The notes under the pieces are model-generated. The model was given only the letters and a program-made list of their open reading frames with translations. It did not search any database and had not been told where the DNA came from. A DNA stretch of 64,000 nt, taken from the NCBI GenBank assembly GCA_050249955.1, contig JBFWPN010000010.1:164531-228530 (forward strand), given 5' to 3'. The position numbers and the translations under genes are program-made. Shown piece after piece: positions 17,909-26,194 of the stretch. Each line of letters begins with the position of its first letter. The first letter of the stretch is position 1. This DNA is from CAVVIG01 sp050249955 (GTDB lineage Bacteria > Acidobacteriota > Vicinamibacteria > Vicinamibacterales > CAVVIG01).

Positions 17909-18247
17909 TCAATTCGGAACGACTTCAACTGCCGTTCCGTACGCCAGCACCTCGGTCACGCCGGGCGCGACTTCGTTGGCGTCGTATCGCACGCCGATGA
18001 TGGCGTTGGCGCCGGCCTCTGCCGCATGGGTCAGCAGCAGGCCGAACGCATCGGCCCGCGCCTTCTCGCACAGCTCGGTATAGAGCGTGATGTTGCCGCC
18101 CACCAGGGTCTGCAGCGACGCGCCGATGGTGCCGACGATGCTGCGGGAGCGGACGACGATGCCCCGGACCACGCCGAGGGTGCGCGCCACGTGGTAGCCG
18201 GGAAGATCGAAGGCGGTGGTGACGAGGGTGGGGTCGATGCTGCGCAT
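17909..18247 (-). CDS. YbjQ/UPF0145 family protein
   Basis: 112 residues matching the family throughout: TLGVVRGIVVRSRS, IVGTIGASLQTLVGGNI and the C-terminal GANAIIGVRYDANE. Members are small cytoplasmic oligomers sometimes called heavy-metal-binding domain proteins; their function is not settled. Convergent with cysN, 20 nt apart. The start is an ATG at 18247 without a ribosome binding site; a GATAAT hexamer ends 6 nt upstream, suggesting a leaderless message. Confidence 0.85.
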   Translation of the reverse strand: MRSIDPTLVTTAFDLPGYHVARTLGVVRGIVVRSRSIVGTIGASLQTLVGGNITLYTELCEKARADAFGLLLTHAAEAGANAIIGVRYDANEVAPGVTEVLAYGTAVEVVPN

Positions 18248-18253
18248 GGGCGC

Positions 18254-18259
18254 ATTATC
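18254..18259 (-). promoter_or_regulatory. -10 box of the YbjQ-family gene
   Basis: GATAAT on the minus strand, 6 nt before the ATG at 18247. No convincing -35 at standard spacing; CTGACA occurs 21 nt upstream. A start of transcription at the ATG itself is implied. Confidence 0.4.
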
Positions 18260-18282
18260 TCCCACCGACGCACACGCGCCTG

Positions 18283-19215
18283 TCAGTGTTCCGCCGTCCC
18301 GTTCACGACGTCGCCGAAGCGCTGGAGCACCGCCTGCCGATGGCTTCGCGTGTGCAGCTTCAGCACCTCGTCTCCCAGCACCACCTGTTCTGGCGACGAC
18401 CACGTGCGTGCCCGCCGCCTGAGGTAGGCACGATACGTCCACCGGCAGATCCGCTCGAGCATCGCGTAGCCCGGCGTGAGCACCGCCTCGACCGCGTGCC
18501 GAACCAGGCGCCGGGCCTGGCGCACCGGGGACGGGCGTGCGGGCGGCGGCACGTGGAAGTTCGGGAAGTGCTCCCGGACACAGGAATTCGCGGCGAGGAC
18601 ACGGTGCATGACGTCGCCTCCGGTCACCGGCCGCAACCCCACGATCTGGCTGGCGGTGAACAGGTCGGCCGGACTGAAGGCGAGCGAGGTGTCGGCCACG
18701 ACGAGGTTGGCGCAGAGGGTGCTCCGGCGGCGGAGGAGCTTCGAGAGCAGGATGACGATGACGGTGGTCGCCCAGACACGGCGGCCGCGGGTGACGATGA
18801 AGAGATCGAGGTCGCCGCCAGCCTGCAGGTTGAAGTGCGCAATGCTGCCCGAGAGCGCGACCATGCGGACAAAGGGCAGCGATCCGATCGCCCGCAGCAG
18901 CAGCGTATGCCGGGCGAGGAAGGCGCGGCTCCGGATCTCGCGGCGGAGCCGGACAGCCACGAGATCGTGGCGGCCGGCCGGGAAGAAGAAGCCGTCGCGA
19001 TGCTCCACCACGGAGGCGAGCGCGGGGCTGTCGCGGATTGATGCCAGGATGTCCGACGGGGTCTGGCGAGAGCCGATGAGTGTCTGGCGCAGTTGGCTCA
19101 GCCGGAGCGGGTAGTCGAACAGGGCCGCGTACAGCACGCTGCGGGCGATGGCCGCCTCGTGTGGTGCCAGGTCGGCCACGAGCGCGGACGTTGGCTCGAG
19201 TCGCATCGGCCACAT
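18283..19215 (-). CDS. Nucleotidyltransferase-fold protein in the polysaccharide locus
   Basis: 310 residues. The centre holds an Ntox/MNT-like signature: LSGSIAHFNLQAGGDLDLFIVT, that is a GS motif followed by a DLDLF pair of acidic metal ligands. This is the active-site pattern of polymerase-beta-type nucleotidyltransferases. The N-terminal part looks like a winged-helix segment and the C-terminal part is Arg-rich and helical. There is no signal peptide; one hydrophobic stretch (WATTVIVILLSKLL) is short for a membrane helix. The ATG at 19215 overlaps the flippase stop by 1 nt, so the two are translated together. A role in modifying a surface polymer or lipid carrier is possible but unproven. 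Confidence 0.6.
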   Translation of the reverse strand: MWPMRLEPTSALVADLAPHEAAIARSVLYAALFDYPLRLSQLRQTLIGSRQTPSDILASIRDSPALASVVEHRDGFFFPAGRHDLVAVRLRREIRSRAFLARHTLLLRAIGSLPFVRMVALSGSIAHFNLQAGGDLDLFIVTRGRRVWATTVIVILLSKLLRRRSTLCANLVVADTSLAFSPADLFTASQIVGLRPVTGGDVMHRVLAANSCVREHFPNFHVPPPARPSPVRQARRLVRHAVEAVLTPGYAMLERICRWTYRAYLRRRARTWSSPEQVVLGDEVLKLHTRSHRQAVLQRFGDVVNGTAEH

Positions 19216-20489
19216 CAGGGCACCTCCACGGCGGCGTCGTCCATGAACTTGAGGGAGGGGGCGCGCAACAACGCCAGGGCGCACCCCGCGCTGATGAACA
19301 CCTCGGTCCAGACCGTGGCCCATGCGGCCCCCGTCATCCCGAGCGATGGGATCAGCTTTGCGTTGACCAGCACGTTCACCACCAGCGCACCGCCACAGCA
19401 CCGCAGCCAGGCACCATGCCGGTTCCAGGCGATCAGCTGGCTGCTCAGCACGTAGTTCAGCGTCATCAGGGGGTACGCGAGGAGCAGCACGCGAAGGGGA
19501 GCGACACCGTCGGCGTAGGCCGCACCGAACACGGCCGGCACAAGGGCCGGCGAGGCGACCCAGGCGACGAGCGTGGCAGCGACGGCGGCCATGGCCAGGC
19601 TCGACGCAAGCCGGGTCATCACGCGCAGGTCGTCGGCGCGGCAGAGAGCCGGCAGCGTCACGGCGAGCCACGCCGCGGGCAGCAACCGCATGGCGTCGAT
19701 CACCCGGAACATCGCGTTGTAGAGGCCCACGTCGCCAACGCCCCGCCAGTGCTCGAGGAGCAGGACATCGATCCGGAAGTAGAGCGCCGACAGCAGGGTT
19801 GCCGCACCAATCGGCAGTGACGCGTGAACGAACTCACGCCAGCGCCCGCCTGTCGACGCGGTGCGCGGCGCACGCGCCGTCAGGCGCCGGACGATGAGGA
19901 AGGTGGCGAGGCAGCCGGCGAGTCCCGACACCAGCAGGGCGAGCCCAAGGCCTGAAAGGCCGGGCCACCGCCACAGTGCGATGGCGGCGAGTACGGCGAG
20001 CAGCGTGCGCTGCGCGAGTGCGATGGCGGATTCCACGTCCGTCCGCTGGAGCCCTCGAAGCACATGGGACAGGAACTCGGTGAGGCCGTTCACGGCGTAT
20101 GCGGCGGCGATCGCGGCCAGCGGCGTCAGTGACATCCCGGCCGGCGCGGCCAGCCGCAGGGTCACGACGCCTGCAGCGACCGTGACCACGAGGCTCGCAA
20201 GGCGGACCGGCAGCCACCGTCCGAGGCTGTAGTCCGCCTGTTCCGGCGCGCGTGCGACGCTGCGGGCCACGTGCATCTGCAACCCCGCGTCGGCGACGAC
20301 CGCCGTCAGCCATCCCACCGTCGATGCCAGCCCGAATGCGCCGAACTGCTCGAGGCTGAGGCGACGCGCCGCAGCGACGGTGACGGCCAGCATGACGCCC
20401 TTGGCAAACAGGTCGGAGCCGACCCGGTAGCTCGCGAGCCACGCCGTCGTGCGCCTCCAGCCGCGGCTGCCGATGTCACCGCCCGGCAT
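19215..20489 (-). CDS. Wzx-like polysaccharide flippase (MOP superfamily)
   Basis: 424 residues with 10-12 hydrophobic helices, paired as in polysaccharide transporters of the MOP superfamily. Characteristic text includes VTVAAARRLSLEQFGAFGLAST near the N-terminus and FRIDVLLLEHW in the middle. It would flip an undecaprenyl-linked oligosaccharide across the inner membrane. I chose the ATG at 20489 because the first helix follows shortly after; the frame is open for another 1.2 kb upstream but that part is the shadow of the opposite gene. Divergent from the O-antigen-ligase-like gene, with palindromes between them. Confidence 0.85.
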   Translation of the reverse strand: MPGGDIGSRGWRRTTAWLASYRVGSDLFAKGVMLAVTVAAARRLSLEQFGAFGLASTVGWLTAVVADAGLQMHVARSVARAPEQADYSLGRWLPVRLASLVVTVAAGVVTLRLAAPAGMSLTPLAAIAAAYAVNGLTEFLSHVLRGLQRTDVESAIALAQRTLLAVLAAIALWRWPGLSGLGLALLVSGLAGCLATFLIVRRLTARAPRTASTGGRWREFVHASLPIGAATLLSALYFRIDVLLLEHWRGVGDVGLYNAMFRVIDAMRLLPAAWLAVTLPALCRADDLRVMTRLASSLAMAAVAATLVAWVASPALVPAVFGAAYADGVAPLRVLLLAYPLMTLNYVLSSQLIAWNRHGAWLRCCGGALVVNVLVNAKLIPSLGMTGAAWATVWTEVFISAGCALALLRAPSLKFMDDAAVEVP

Positions 20490-20508
20490 CGACGGCCCCG
20501 TTTCCGAA

Positions 20509-20526
20509 CGCGAAAGATGTTTCGCG
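20509..20526. repeat. Inverted repeat upstream of the flippase gene
   Basis: CGCGAAA - GATG - TTTCGCG, a perfect 7-bp inverted repeat ending 20 nt from the flippase start. It is in the 250-nt divergent region, where a regulator could act on both polysaccharide operons. Confidence 0.4.
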
Positions 20527-20594
20527 GGCCGTAAGGCCGCGAGTGGCGTGGTGGCGTCGGTGGCAGCGCTGCGTGCCCGACCCGTACGACACAC

Positions 20595-20632
20595 TTCCGG
20601 CCGGAATCGTGGCGATCGGCGCGATCGCGCCG
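20595..20632. repeat. Two adjacent perfect palindromes in the divergent polysaccharide promoter region
   Basis: TTCCGGCCGGAA (20595-20606) and, ten bases on, CGGCGCGATCGCGCCG (20617-20632). Both are perfect, 12 and 16 bp. They could be operators, but short GC palindromes are not rare in this base composition. Confidence 0.35.
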
Positions 20633-20739
20633 GTTTTCGAGGGCATGGGCTGCACGGCCGTGATGCAGGGCACGTGCCTTGTCCGTGCGCCTTCATCGCG
20701 CGGCCATGGCAAGGTTCTTGGACCTGGGGCGCGGCATCG

Positions 20740-22488
20740 ATGTCAGCGACAGACGTGTTGGACGGGCACGCCGTGGTGCTCGCGCGCGATGCGGCGGACG
20801 ACGCCCGGGCACGCGGGCCGGTGGCGCGCGTGGCAGGTGCGGGCGTGGCCGCCATCGTCCTGGTGTCGCCCTTCGAGGCGCTGGAGCCGGTCGCGCGGGT
20901 GCCAGGGCAGGCGCTCTCGACGGTCGAGTGCGTGGTGGTCGCTGCGTGTGCCGCAGCCGCGATGGCGACGGTGCGTGAGCAGCGGTCGGCCGTCCTGTGG
21001 GTGCACCGCTCGCTGCCGTGGGCCGCGCTGGGCGGGGCGGCGATGCTGTCGGTACTCGGGGCGGGTGGCCTCGCCGGCAATGCCTTGGGGATGGCCGTGC
21101 GCCTGTTCGTGCTGGCCGCGGTGTGCGGATTGACGCAGGTGGCGGCACCGTCGCACCAGGCCGTCGACCGGCTCGCGCGCATCGTGTTCGTCGCGGGTTG
21201 CGCGGTGGCGATCCTCGTGCTGGCCGACTTCGCCGCGGTCCCTGCGGCGGCGACGATGCTCGCGCCGTTCAGGGAGGGCATTGCCGTCGTCGGCACCCAG
21301 GTGCGCGCCAGCGGACCATTCCAGTACCCAACCATCGCGTCCATGTACCTCGAGCTGGCGTTCGCCGTCGGCGTGGGCCTGCTGCTGCAGGCTGGCGGCG
21401 CGCGCGGCAGGCTGCTGATGATCGCCGGGCTCGCGGTGGTGAGCGAGGCGATCGTGCTCACGTTCACGAGGTCCGGCATCATCACGGTGGCCGTGAGCCT
21501 GGCAGGTGTCACCGGGGTGGCCTGGATGCGTGGCGGTGCGCGAGGCCGGCTCGCGGCGCTTGCCGCGCTGTCTGTACTCGTGGTCGCGCAGGTGCTGGCG
21601 TCGCGTTCGACCGAGATGCTGCTGCTGCGCATGACGAGTGAGGGGCAGGGGCAGTGGTTCAAGGCCGTGATTGACGCGCCGCGTACCCTCACGGTCGACA
21701 CGGTGCGTCCGGTGCAGGTGCCGCTGCGCGTCACCAACGCCGGGCGCGCCACCTGGGACTCCTCGGCGGACGAGCCCGTGCGCCTCTCCTACCACTGGAT
21801 CGCCCTCGACTCGGACGAGGTCGTGGCCTGGGAAGGGTACCGCACGGCATTCCCGGCTCCCGTGCGACCGGGACAGACCGTCAACGTCGACGCCATGGTG
21901 GGTGGGCCGGGCGTCCCCGGGCGGTTCCGTCTGGTCTGGGACATCGAGCAGGAACACCGCCTGTGGTTCTCGACCGAGCCGGGCGCCGACCTCACGGTGA
22001 GCGCAGCCACGGTGACCGGAGCCCGCGGGCCGGTTCCGTTCCGCTCCATCGGACCTCGCCGGCTGCCCGCGCCGCAGGTTCGTCCCGGGCGCCTCGAACT
22101 CTGGGGGGCCGCCTGGCGGATGTTCCTCGCGCATCCGCTGCATGGCGTCGGCGCCGACAACTTCCGGCTGCTCTACGGTGAGTACTCCTCGATCGCCCCA
22201 GCCGACCCCCGTGTGCACAGCAACAACATGTACCTCGAGGTGCTTTCCGGCATGGGGCTCATCGGGTTCGCCGCGCTGCTGTGGACCGGTCGGGCCGCCA
22301 TCGCCGCCGCACGCCTCGCGCTGCGGTCCGATCTCGGGGCAGGGCTCGCCGCCGCGGTCGCGGCCATCGCGGTCCATGGCCTGGTCGACTCGTTCCTGTC
22401 GTTCACGGGGACCTACCTGCTGATGGCCGTCACGTTGGGGCTCACGAGTGCGGCGGCCGGGGACGGGGCACATGCACATCGCGTTTGA
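20740..22488 (+). CDS. O-antigen-ligase-like membrane protein with a beta-sandwich inserted in its large loop
   Basis: 582 residues. About nine hydrophobic helices fill residues 30-290. A ~110-residue soluble segment follows (near 320-430) with VPLRVTNAGRATWDSS, VRLSYHWIALDSD, PVRPGQTVNVDAMV and FRLVWDIEQEHRLWF. The ligase text comes next: FLAHPLHGVGADNFRLLY and HSNNMYLEVLSGMGLIGF, then two or three last helices. The HPxxGxGxxxF and HxxxLxxLxxxGlxG patterns are those of Wzy_C/WaaL ligases and polymerases, which join lipid-linked glycans in the periplasm. The inserted part reads as an Ig-like beta-sandwich and would sit in the periplasmic loop. First gene of a nine-gene operon; its end overlaps the next gene by 17 nt. 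Confidence 0.8.
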   Translation: MSATDVLDGHAVVLARDAADDARARGPVARVAGAGVAAIVLVSPFEALEPVARVPGQALSTVECVVVAACAAAAMATVREQRSAVLWVHRSLPWAALGGAAMLSVLGAGGLAGNALGMAVRLFVLAAVCGLTQVAAPSHQAVDRLARIVFVAGCAVAILVLADFAAVPAAATMLAPFREGIAVVGTQVRASGPFQYPTIASMYLELAFAVGVGLLLQAGGARGRLLMIAGLAVVSEAIVLTFTRSGIITVAVSLAGVTGVAWMRGGARGRLAALAALSVLVVAQVLASRSTEMLLLRMTSEGQGQWFKAVIDAPRTLTVDTVRPVQVPLRVTNAGRATWDSSADEPVRLSYHWIALDSDEVVAWEGYRTAFPAPVRPGQTVNVDAMVGGPGVPGRFRLVWDIEQEHRLWFSTEPGADLTVSAATVTGARGPVPFRSIGPRRLPAPQVRPGRLELWGAAWRMFLAHPLHGVGADNFRLLYGEYSSIAPADPRVHSNNMYLEVLSGMGLIGFAALLWTGRAAIAAARLALRSDLGAGLAAAVAAIAVHGLVDSFLSFTGTYLLMAVTLGLTSAAAGDGAHAHRV

Positions 22489-23629
22489 CGGGACGACGCT
22501 GCGGCCTGGCAGGACCGGCGTGGGCTACTACACCGAGCACCTGTTGCAGCATGCGGCCCAGGCCTGCCCGGACGACGACATCACGGTCTTCTCCAACACA
22601 CCAGTGGATACCGCCGTACCGTTGCCGCGGCACGTGCGGACGCAGGTGTCCGGGACCTGGCTGCCGCGCGCGGTCTGGATGCAGACCCAGGCCCCGCGTG
22701 CGCTCCGCCGGATGAAGGCCGATGTCGTGCACTTCACCAACGGCATGGTGCCGGCGGCCTGCCCGGTACCGTCGGTCGTGACGATTCACGACATGAGCCT
22801 GACGCTATATCCGCGGTTCCATCCCTCGCGCCGGATCCTGCTGAACCGCCCGTTCGTGAACCTGGCTGCGCGCCGCGCCGACGCCATCATCACCGTCTCC
22901 GCGTCCGCCCGCGCCGATATCGTGGCCCACTACGGCATCGATCCGGCACGCGTGCACGTGGTGCACGAGGCCGCCGCGCCGGGATTCCGGATCATGCAGG
23001 ATCCGTTCGAACTGCAGCGGGTGCGCGATCGCTACGGTCTGCACGAACGGTTCGTCCTCTATGTCGGCACCATCGAGCCGCGGAAGAACCTGCCTGCCCT
23101 CATCGAAGCCTTTGCGGCACGCAGGAACGGCGGTGACCTGCCACACCAACTGGTCTGCGCGGGGCCGTACGGCTGGCTGTCGGCCGACATCGAGCGCCAG
23201 ATCGATCGGCTGCGGGTACGCGATGTGGTCCGCTTCACCGGCTACGTCCCGTTCGGCGACCTGCCGGCGATCTACAACCTGGCCGAGATGTTCGTCTTTC
23301 CATCGGTCTACGAAGGGTTCGGCCTGCCGGTCGTCGAGGCGATGGCCTGCGGCACGCCGGTCATCACCGGCCGGGTGGCGGCGCTCAACGAAGTGTCCGG
23401 GGACGCGGCCCTGCAGGTGGATCCGCTCAACCCGGCGACACTGGGCGAAGCCCTGGTCCTGCTGGCCAGTGACCGGGAGCAGCGGGAGGAGTTGTCGCGG
23501 CGCGGCGCGCTGCGTGCACGGGCCTTCTCCTGGGAGCGTGCCGCGTTCGACACGCTGAACGTCTACCGGCAGGTGGCCGCCCAGGGTGTGTCCAGTCGGG
23601 AGGCGGCGCCCGCCGCACTGCAGCCATGA
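22472..23629 (+). CDS. GT-B (family 4-type) glycosyltransferase
   Basis: 385 residues. N-terminal domain with GRTGVGYYTEHL and VTIHDMSLTLYP. The C-terminal Rossmann domain has VLYVGTIEPRKNLPALIEAF, FTGYVPFGDLPAIYN and the nucleotide-sugar motif FPSVYEGFGLPVVEAMACG (EX7E). Retaining enzymes of this type use UDP- or GDP-sugars in the cytoplasm. The ATG at 22472 lies within the end of the ligase-like gene, and the stop overlaps the next gene as ATGA, so it is embedded in the operon. Sugar specificity unknown. Confidence 0.88.
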   Translation: MHIAFDGTTLRPGRTGVGYYTEHLLQHAAQACPDDDITVFSNTPVDTAVPLPRHVRTQVSGTWLPRAVWMQTQAPRALRRMKADVVHFTNGMVPAACPVPSVVTIHDMSLTLYPRFHPSRRILLNRPFVNLAARRADAIITVSASARADIVAHYGIDPARVHVVHEAAAPGFRIMQDPFELQRVRDRYGLHERFVLYVGTIEPRKNLPALIEAFAARRNGGDLPHQLVCAGPYGWLSADIERQIDRLRVRDVVRFTGYVPFGDLPAIYNLAEMFVFPSVYEGFGLPVVEAMACGTPVITGRVAALNEVSGDAALQVDPLNPATLGEALVLLASDREQREELSRRGALRARAFSWERAAFDTLNVYRQVAAQGVSSREAAPAALQP

Positions 23630-25167
23630 GCGTGGGTGTGGACGTGCTCGTCGGCCAGTCTTATTACCTGCGGTTCGACCCGACACTCTGGGACGCGCAG
23701 CGTCCCTATGCGCCGCTCGGCGCGCTCTATGCCGCCGCGTTCGTCAGGGCCGCAGGACACTCCGTGGCCCTCTTCGACGCCATGCTCGCGGTGTCGGAGC
23801 ACGAGTGGATCGAGGCGCTCGACCGTGAACGGCCGGCGGTTGCCGTGCTCTTCGAGGACAGCTTCAACTACCTCAGCAAGATGTGCCTGCTGCGGATGCG
23901 GACGGCAGCGCTCACGATGATCGACGCGGCCCACGCACGAGGCATTCCGATCGTGGTCGCCGGTTCCGACGCCACCGACCATCCGGGGCTGTACCTCACC
24001 CGGGGAGCCACTGCGGTGCTTGTGGGCGAGGGCGAGGTCACGCTGGTCGAGGTCGTCACGCGGCTTCGCCGCGGTGACGTCGATCTGGCGGGTATCGACG
24101 GCCTGATCCACATGCGCGAGGGGCAGCTGACCCGGACACCGGTTCGGGGAATCATGCGCCACCTCGATGCGGTTCCGCGTCCGGCCTGGGATCTGGTGGA
24201 CGTCGACCGCTACCGCGCGATCTGGCGCGCACGGCACGGCCACTTTTCGATGAACCTCGCCACCACGCGTGGCTGCCCCTACCACTGCAACTGGTGCGCG
24301 AAGCCGATCTACGGCCAGCGGTATACGGCACGGACACCAGCCGACGTGGCGGACGAGATCGCGTGGCTGCGCCGCACCTACGCGCCGGACCACCTGTGGA
24401 TCACGGACGACATCTTCGGGCTCAAGCCGGGCTGGATTCAGGCGTTCGCCGATGAAGTGGTCGGGCGGGGTGCGGTCACCCCGTTCAAGTGCCTCATGCG
24501 GGCTGACAATGTCACGCCCGACGTGGTGACCGCCCTGGCACGGGCCGGGTGTGCCACGGTCTGGATCGGTGCGGAGTCGGGATCGCAGCGGATCCTGGAC
24601 GCCATGGAGAAGGGGACCCGTGTCGACCAGATCGACGCGGCCGCACGCTGGCTCCACGACGCCGGCATCGAGGTGGGCTTCTTCCTTCAGTTCGGCTACC
24701 CCGGCGAGACGCGCGACGACATCGCGCTCACGCTCCGCATGCTCCGGCGCTGCGCGCCGGACGACATCGGGATCTCGGTCTCGTATCCGCTGCCCGGCAC
24801 CGCGTTCCACGAGCGTGTCCGGGCCCAGCTGGGTCCGAAGCAGAACTGGGACGACTCGGCAGATCTGGCCGTGATGTACCGCGCCACGTACGGCCCGGAC
24901 TTCTACCGCGTGCTCCACGGCTACGTGCATGCCCGCGTGCGGGTGGACCGCGCGCTTGCGGTGCTCGGATTGGGTCCCGATACGAGCCATGCGAGGGGAC
25001 GGGCCGCCACCCTGGCTGGACGTGGGCTCCTGGCGGCGTGCCGGCTGCCGTTCCTCTGGTGGCGCCTGCGCAGGCACGCGCGCGCCGGCGGCCCGGATCG
25101 CCTGCCGGACATGCTCCCGGTGCTGTCGCCACAGGCCGCGGCGCTGCCGAGCGAGCAGCACCACTGA
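23626..25167 (+). CDS. B12-binding-type radical SAM protein
   Basis: 513 residues. An N-terminal Rossmann-like cobalamin-binding-type domain occupies residues 1-150 but lacks the classic DxHxxG. The radical SAM core begins with TTRGCPYHCNWCAKP, the CX3CX2C iron-sulfur site, followed by LWITDDIFGLKP and GAESGSQRILDAMEKG typical of class B radical SAM methylases. Such enzymes act on unactivated carbon or phosphorus, or form rings, in natural products, lipids and cofactors. Sequence does not fix the substrate. It overlaps the glycosyltransferase gene by 4 nt and precedes a second radical SAM gene by 1 nt. Confidence 0.87.
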   Translation: MSVGVDVLVGQSYYLRFDPTLWDAQRPYAPLGALYAAAFVRAAGHSVALFDAMLAVSEHEWIEALDRERPAVAVLFEDSFNYLSKMCLLRMRTAALTMIDAAHARGIPIVVAGSDATDHPGLYLTRGATAVLVGEGEVTLVEVVTRLRRGDVDLAGIDGLIHMREGQLTRTPVRGIMRHLDAVPRPAWDLVDVDRYRAIWRARHGHFSMNLATTRGCPYHCNWCAKPIYGQRYTARTPADVADEIAWLRRTYAPDHLWITDDIFGLKPGWIQAFADEVVGRGAVTPFKCLMRADNVTPDVVTALARAGCATVWIGAESGSQRILDAMEKGTRVDQIDAAARWLHDAGIEVGFFLQFGYPGETRDDIALTLRMLRRCAPDDIGISVSYPLPGTAFHERVRAQLGPKQNWDDSADLAVMYRATYGPDFYRVLHGYVHARVRVDRALAVLGLGPDTSHARGRAATLAGRGLLAACRLPFLWWRLRRHARAGGPDRLPDMLPVLSPQAAALPSEQHH

Positions 25168-25168
25168 C

Positions 25169-26194
25169 ATGGCGAAGACGTCGCTGCTCGTCAGCCTCGG
25201 CGAGTGGACCAATCGCACCCTGATCCTGCCGGTGGTGGTGTTCTTTCCGACCAGCCGCTGCAACAGTCGCTGTGTGTCGTGCGACTGGTGGCAGGCCGAC
25301 GGAGCGGGCGACCTGGACCCGGACGAGATCGACCGGCTCGCCGGGCAGCTGCCGGCGCTCGGCACGCGGGTGGTGCTCTTCTCGGGTGGGGAGCCGCTGC
25401 TGCGGCCCGAGATCTTCGACCTGGCCCCGCTCTTCACCCGGCGGGGGCTCGCGCTGCACCTGCACACGAGCGGCGTGCTGCTGGAGCGCTCCGCGCCCAG
25501 GGTGGCGACGCAGTTCTCGAAGGTGATCGTGTCGCTCGACTCGGCAGACGAAGACGGCTACCGGTCGATCCGAGGCGTCAACGCGTTGCGCGCGGTCGAG
25601 CGGGGGATCCTGAAGCTGCGCGACCTGGCGCCACTGCTGCCGATGAGCGCACGCGCCACACTGCACCGGCGGAACTTCCGTGAACTCCCGCGGATCGTCG
25701 AGCACGCACGCGCGATGGCCCTGGACGGCGTGTCGTTCCTCGCCGCCGACGTCACCTCTGGCGCGTTCGGCCGTGCCGGCCACGGACCTTCGCCGGATCT
25801 CGCGCTCGATCGTGACGAGATCGTCGAGTTCGCCGACATCGTGGAGCGGACCATCGTGGAGCGGCGGGACGACTTCGAGAGCGGCTTCATCGCCGAGTCG
25901 CCAGCGCGCCTGCGGCGGCTGCCCCAGTACTATGCCGCGCTGGCCGGGCTCGCGCCTTTCCCGGATGTCCGCTGCAACGCGCCGTACGTATCAGTCGTGA
26001 TCGAAGCCGACGGCCAGGTACGCCCCTGCTTCTTCCATCGGGCTGTCGGGTCCATCCGCTCCCAGCCCCTCGCCCGCATCGTCGAACACAACCTGGTGGC
26101 GTTCCGCGAGTCGCTCAGTGTGGGTGACGACCCCGTCTGCGAGCGGTGTGTCTGCTCGATGCGCGCCGGCTGGCGGAGTGCCCCATGGCGGTAG
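25169..26194 (+). CDS. Radical SAM protein with C-terminal SPASM/twitch-like cysteines
   Basis: 341 residues. The cluster motif is SRCNSRCVSCDWW (CX3CX2C), followed by VVLFSGGEPLLRPEIF, the GGEP SAM-binding motif. The C-terminus has additional cysteines (VRCNAPY, VRPCFFH, DPVCERCVC), as in SPASM/twitch auxiliary clusters used on peptides or sugars. The N-terminal LILPVVVFFPTSRC resembles family members that work beside B12 radical SAM enzymes in secondary-metabolite or lipid loci. Starts 1 nt after the previous stop and overlaps the next methyltransferase by 10 nt. Substrate unknown. Confidence 0.85.
   Translation: MAKTSLLVSLGEWTNRTLILPVVVFFPTSRCNSRCVSCDWWQADGAGDLDPDEIDRLAGQLPALGTRVVLFSGGEPLLRPEIFDLAPLFTRRGLALHLHTSGVLLERSAPRVATQFSKVIVSLDSADEDGYRSIRGVNALRAVERGILKLRDLAPLLPMSARATLHRRNFRELPRIVEHARAMALDGVSFLAADVTSGAFGRAGHGPSPDLALDRDEIVEFADIVERTIVERRDDFESGFIAESPARLRRLPQYYAALAGLAPFPDVRCNAPYVSVVIEADGQVRPCFFHRAVGSIRSQPLARIVEHNLVAFRESLSVGDDPVCERCVCSMRAGWRSAPWR

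Noticed and set aside
20620..20629. GCGATCGC inside the 16-bp palindrome as a HIP1-type repeat
   Set aside because: HIP1 is a cyanobacterial genome feature; a single copy in GC-rich DNA is not significant.
20490..21752. Extension of the flippase reading frame by over 400 codons upstream
   Set aside because: The added part is Ser/Thr/Ala-rich and antisense to the ligase-like gene; the flippase fold starts at about 20489.
20743..22479. A 578-codon antisense frame across the O-antigen-ligase-like gene
   Set aside because: Shadow of a well-supported membrane protein gene; no motif of its own.
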